A stretch of DNA of 64,000 nucleotides from Lepidostoma basale. Lineage: Eukaryota; Arthropoda; Insecta; Trichoptera; Lepidostomatidae. Under the pieces are notes generated by a model. The model was given only the letters and a program-made list of their open reading frames with translations. It had not been told where the DNA came from and ran no database searches. The stretch is from NCBI GenBank assembly GCA_022606425.2, contig JAHDVF020000754.1:620001-684000 (forward strand). The letters are read 5' to 3'. Each line of letters starts with the position of its first letter. The first letter of the stretch is position 1. The translations under genes and the position numbers were made by a program. Below are positions 60,773 to 64,000 of the stretch, piece after piece.

Positions 60773-60997
60773 TACTAAGGAAATTGAAAAACTTTGTTTA
60801 ATCCACTATTTAATAAAAGTATATTAAAAAACACGACATGTTTCGGAGGATACCTCCATCTTCAGGTGTAAAAATATAAATATAAATATTTATATTTTTA
60901 CACCTGAAGTTCCCTTACTTCCTCCGAAACATGTCGTGTTTTTTAATATTTTTTTATTAAATAGTGAATTAAACAAAGCTTTTCATTTCCTGAGTAT
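60770..60997. repeat. Palindromic repeat P3
   Basis: TTATACTAAGGAAATTGAAA..TTTGTTTAATCCACTATTTAATAAAAG..TTAAAAAACACGACATG is mirrored by CATGTCGTGTTTTTTAATA..TTATTAAATAGTGAATTAAAC..TTTCATTTCCTGAGTATA. Each arm carries the core described at 60831-60869. The centre TATAAATATAAATATTTATA is an AT palindrome. Confidence 0.85.
60831..60869 (-). ncRNA. Hammerhead-ribozyme-like motif (P3), best candidate
   Basis: Minus strand in order: ACAC (60869-60866), CTGAAGA (60865-60859; fits CTGANGA exactly), one extra T (60858), helix II GGAGG-TAT-CCTCC (60857-60845, perfect), GAAAC (60844-60840, exact), AT, GTC (60837-60835, exact cleavage triplet) and GTGT (60834-60831). ACAC and GTGT pair perfectly as helix I. 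CATG gives a palindromic helix III, which in known short-stem hammerheads works by dimerisation. The only departure from the consensus is the extra T. The opposite arm (60901-60938, +) keeps ACAC..GAAACATGTCGTG but its helix II has decayed. Confidence 0.5.
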
Positions 60998-61285
60998 ACA
61001 CTATGCCTTAGCGTTCAATTTGTTTATATATATTTTTCTATTAATAATATATTTCATGTACAGTTTAATCAATAAGAATAATCGTACATAATCAAATTTT
61101 CTTTCATCGTTACTTGGTCTCTGATTTTTTTTCTATCTTATTCTACCATACATGAAATAGTTATTATCAGTGTTAAGCCAGTTAATTCAATATTTTTTGA
61201 AGCCATGAACCGACTCTACGACATTGAATTATTTTGTCAGGAATTTTGAATGTTCACCACGAGCGTGATTCGAAAATTCCAGATG
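60998..61285. other. AT-rich spacer, no feature recognised
   Basis: No coding or repeat feature supported. Confidence 0.5.
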
Positions 61286-62053
61286 TAGGGTAGACTGGGT
61301 ACGGTTGAAGATTTTTAGCGTTTATCAACTATTGCATCGGGATAAGTTAAGCTAGATGATGGTAATATATTAAATAAAATACTATATATCTGTCCTCTAA
61401 TGGGCAATGTTATTTGAGATCACTGTATTGTATTTTTTGTATAAAATCAAATTAAAAAAATATGTATCTTGTTTCAACCGTCCCCATGCTCGGGACGGTT
61501 GAAAAAATCATATGCCGGTCTCATCAGCATCATATATATTTTGTGGTTCAAATTTATAACGGTTCATGACAGTAGCCAAATTGTCGTAGAAAGCATCTAT
61601 GTTATTTCTTTTAAAGCTAGTCGCCCTAGAAAGGATTTCTTATAAACATGCGAAACCATTCTTCGTTAACCATTTCGTTGGCATCCCCGAGGTCGTAAAA
61701 AGTCGTACTTGACGGTTAGTTCGATGCCAATTTCACAACATATTTTTTAGTTAGGCCAAAATATATTTCTGCTCATCTAATTAAATATTTAGATAGCTCA
61801 GGCTCTTGTTCCTGGTTAAACTCTCGATTGTGAGCCTTGTATCCCATTTCTTGATTTTTATCGCCACCAATTGCATCTCGTTTACGCACATACCTCAACA
61901 GGGAACAGTGTTTCAGTCCATTCTTTTCTGCCGCTGTTCTTAACGACACCCGCTTCGTTATCCCCTTGTACCTCCTCACCTCATCACGCACGGTGTCGAA
62001 ATTTTCGCTTTGTTTCAACCGTCCCCCGTTTCAACCGTACCCAGTCTACCCTA
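61286..62053 (-). mobile_element. pogo-type DNA transposon with TA duplication
   Basis: The element 61288-62051 has perfect inverted ends GGGTAGACTGGGTACGGTTG (20 bp and slightly more) and is flanked by TA (61286-61287 and 62052-62053), the target of the Tc1/mariner/pogo superfamily. TTTCAACCGTCCC, part of the end sequence, recurs inside as a 13-bp hairpin (61472-61484 with 61492-61504) and again at 62014-62026. It contains the 5' part of a transposase gene on the minus strand. With 764 bp it is internally deleted (autonomous members are about 2-3 kb). Confidence 0.88.
61510..62018 (-). pseudogene. pogo-type transposase, N-terminal remnant
   Basis: The minus-strand frame from 62018 reads DEVRRYKGITKRVSLRTAAE, KNGLKHCSLLRYVRKRDA, MGYKAHNREFNQEQEPELSK, YLIR and a stop: a psq-type helix-turn-helix and the start of the CENP-B-like DNA-binding domain. 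After a deletion, 61690-61525 gives NEMVNEEWFRMFIRNPF, a stop, RNNIDAFYDNLATVMNRYKF and EPQNIYDADETGI. DADETGI carries the first Asp of the DDE catalytic triad (family pattern N.DETG). The remaining catalytic residues are missing. It is a dead, deleted copy. Confidence 0.82.
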
Positions 62054-62144
62054 CATATAATTCACATGTGTCTTTAATTGGCTACTGCCTTAGACAATGT
62101 CTAATAACGATGCTAGTCAGAGAATGAATTGCAAGACGCTAGGT

Positions 62145-62440
62145 CAGTGTTTCCCAATCTTTTCTGGACCACCGCCCCATTTCCAAGTAAAAAAATTCGA
62201 ACGCCCTCTCTCCCATAATAGTACCAACCAAATATTAAAATATGGTGTACCTAATCAATATATATTTTTAATGTTTATATTTAGATAGTATATTACATTT
62301 TTTATTTGTAAAATTTGTATTTTTCGAAATATTATTTAAATACACACCCTACGGCCACCTACCTTGGCTACGTCAACACCCCCAATTTACTTCTGGACCC
62401 GCTACCGCCCCTATGGAAACTATACTACCCTATTGAACTT
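62145..62440. mobile_element. Probable hAT-related fragment
   Basis: It starts CAGTGTTTCCCAATCTTTTC TGGACCACCGCCCC, the typical CAGTG-TTCCCA start of these hAT elements, and the sequence up to about 62415 has the same C-rich style (GGACCCGCTACCGCCCC). A right end is not clear. CGCTAGGT (62137-62144) and CGCTAAGG (62444-62451) are only partly alike, so the boundary is not proven. Confidence 0.45.
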
Positions 62441-62644
62441 ACACGCTAAGGGAATTGAATTGGTCTCATATCTAAACGAAGCCTATAAGCCTAGTGTTGT
62501 ACTGGTTCTCTGCTGGCGGTAAGAAGAAGCATGAGAGACCGTCATCTACCTGGACTAATTAAATGTCAAATCACAGAATGTAGTCGGATTATTTTTTATT
62601 TTAACACAAATGAGATATATCAAACAAACAACATAAATACGACT

Positions 62645-62815
62645 TAACTAACTAACTAACCATCACGCCATCTCCTCGAAAGGGTAGGCAAAAAGAATGG
62701 ACTGCCACACTTTAACCGATGCGGCACTCCATCCTTCTCTTTTCGCCCCCGCGAGAGACGCGGTGTGATAGACATCTCCCGCGTACACTTCGATTTTCCA
62801 ACATCCACAAAATAA
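62645..62815 (-). pseudogene. LINE L-B variant, 3' end
   Basis: The plus strand starts ACTTAACTAACTAACTAACC, then ATCTCCTCGAAAGGGTAGGC. On the minus strand the frame reads WKIEVYAGDVYHTASLAGAK, REGWSAASVKVWQSILFAYP, FEEMA and a stop. The last 15 residues match L-B (VWQSILSAYPFGE.A), but the upstream AGDVYHTASLAGAKREGWSA block is different. The same junction sequence occurs at 60.72-60.76 kb, so this is a subfamily with its own upstream sequence, possibly from recombination. Confidence 0.75.
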
Positions 62816-63195
62816 ATCTAAAACAAATAATATAAAATACAATGATATAAAATAAAACAACAAAATAAAAATAATTTAACACATAATGTTCTTTTAAGAT
62901 GGTGCACACAGTTTTTTTTTAAATTAACTGTGATGAGGCACTTTAAACAATCCAACACCAGCAAGAACTTAAAAATATTATTGAAAAAATTATTCAAATT
63001 GTCATTGGAACAAATGGAACATTTATTTTTATACCTGTCAAAATTCTTTATATAAACGAAAGTTATAATATTAATAGACTTATTTAGACAAAAACAGTTA
63101 AACGTAAATAGCAATACAAAATCAAATAAACATACATTATAATAAACATAATAAGCAACATACTAAAAAACAATGTACTCGTATATCAGAAGGAT
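62816..63195. other. AT-rich spacer, no feature recognised
   Basis: Low-complexity minus-strand frames rich in Phe, Ile and Cys reflect base composition. Confidence 0.5.
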
Positions 63196-63199
63196 CCCT

Positions 63200-63740
63200 T
63201 ATATGTCGATGTCAGTAAAAGCTCTCTTTTCAAAGGTGAGGTGATTTTTATTTTAATAGTGACACTAAAAATGTGTAAATCTGAGGCGACAGAATTCAAC
63301 GTTCGAATTGGTATTCCTACTGGCTTCACCAAAGGCGAGTTCTGCTTGAAGGGAGTGTAGAATAATGCATGCCAGCGTTGCCGCAGCTCAGTATAAGGAG
63401 CAAATAGGCCTATATATAGAGGTTCTTAATAAAGCCCCAAAAAATTCTGAAAAAATCTGTCGCTGTTAATACTTCACTTCTCGGAATTTTAACCTAACAT
63501 ACCTGTATATGAGAGAAATGCCGCTAGACACAACCAATGATATACTCTCTCAGGTAGAGGGTCCTTACTCTAGAACCCTTTTCAACATGATTTTGAACCC
63601 TTTCCAACGTTAGAAAATCCCTAGCCTCACGAGGACACCATATCATGGCACGTCCCTGAAGCATGTTCCTGATTTAAGATTCCTCGGACACAGTGTCTCT
63701 GAAAACCCTCTTAAATACCTAATTCTATGAATTAAAAAAA
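63200..63740 (-). pseudogene. Jockey-like LINE C-terminus, decayed copy
   Basis: Minus strand: MIWCPREARDFLTLERVQN, then YLREYIIGC..RHFSHIQV, and at the end NSPLVKPVGIPIRTLNSVAS DLHIFSVTIKIK. These align in order with the 37.7-38.3 kb copy (MIWSPHEARYSVMLERVQ.., LVTPVGRAISLLNAVSSEID). The middle part is interrupted by unrelated AT-rich sequence and many stops. Confidence 0.72.
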
Positions 63741-64000
63741 AAGTTATTTCCACTTTGAATAACTAGATTTTTAATAATTTATATTTTTAGTATATCATTG
63801 TAAAATTCCGCAGTGTTCACGCATTGAGTAAATAACTTATTTTCTAAATTTAAAAACTGAATTTTGACTTACGGGATAATAAAATTTACGATTTGTGTAA
63901 TATAAAAAAAAGAATTCCTTTGTGTAATATGATCCACAAAATTATTTAAGCCGGAAGAGCGCCCTATATTTAAATATAATATTTATATATCAAAACTGTC
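63741..64000. other. AT-rich spacer to the right edge
   Basis: No feature recognised. GTGTAATATRAAAAAAAGAATTCCTTTGTGTAATATG at 63895-63931 is a small imperfect repeat of GTGTAATAT. Confidence 0.5.

Overview
This is an AT-rich window from an animal genome, almost certainly an insect. The evidence is the mix of transposons, spliced exon fragments with GT/AG borders, and an arthropod-type initiator (TCAGT-like) in an LTR promoter. Short runs such as GTAGGTAC and ACTCGTAT and the style of the LINE C-termini suggest Lepidoptera, but that is a weak inference. No bacterial-type operons, rRNA genes, tRNA genes or CRISPR arrays are visible. The window is overwhelmingly old, decayed and repeatedly nested mobile DNA with a few isolated exon-like islands.

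Retroelements: I separate about ten lineages of 5'-truncated non-LTR retrotransposon (LINE) 3' ends, here named L-A to L-J by their distinct C-terminal ORF endings, plus a Jockey-like group. L-A, L-D, L-E and several others end in (GAA)n. L-B ends in a CTACCCC..GGGG hairpin followed by (GTTA)n. L-B' ends in (GTT)n. The best-preserved copy (31.3-32.3 kb) keeps the reverse-transcriptase QGC and YADD motifs. A tRNA-related SINE (four copies), a second SINE-like repeat (three copies) and one LTR with TATA box, poly(A) signal and primer-binding-site-like sequence (39.4-39.9 kb) complete this class.

DNA transposons: two hAT elements with exact 8-bp target duplications (3.2 and 4.1 kb) and relatives at 8.9 and 13.2 kb; a deleted Transib element related to RAG1 (47.5-49.1 kb) with CGACG target duplications, a spliceable first intron and the C-terminal catalytic-Glu region; a Transib-like inverted-repeat element (58.25-59.48 kb) sitting in a PIF/Harbinger-like element (57.9-59.6 kb); and a pogo-type element (61.29-62.05 kb) with TA duplications and the N-terminal part of its transposase.

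Palindromic repeats: at least six families of small inverted-repeat elements carry a shared core, CTGANGAT - hairpin - GAAAC - short palindrome - GTC/GTA. The hairpin sequences differ between families but stay self-complementary, and in the best copies the outer flanks also pair. The architecture resembles a type I hammerhead ribozyme with one extra base after the CTGANGA box. This is the most interesting signal in the window.

Candidate host exons: a 53-nt micro-exon at 28.35 kb (+), a possible 86-nt exon at 17.84 kb (+), a possible last exon at 59.62-59.74 kb (-), a protein-like exon inside a perfect 207-bp tandem duplication at 53.6-54.05 kb (-), and an exon at 49.1-49.36 kb (-) whose reading frame is interrupted by the Transib insertion and resumes on its other side. 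None could be assigned to a named gene. The remaining DNA is AT-rich and contains nothing I can support.
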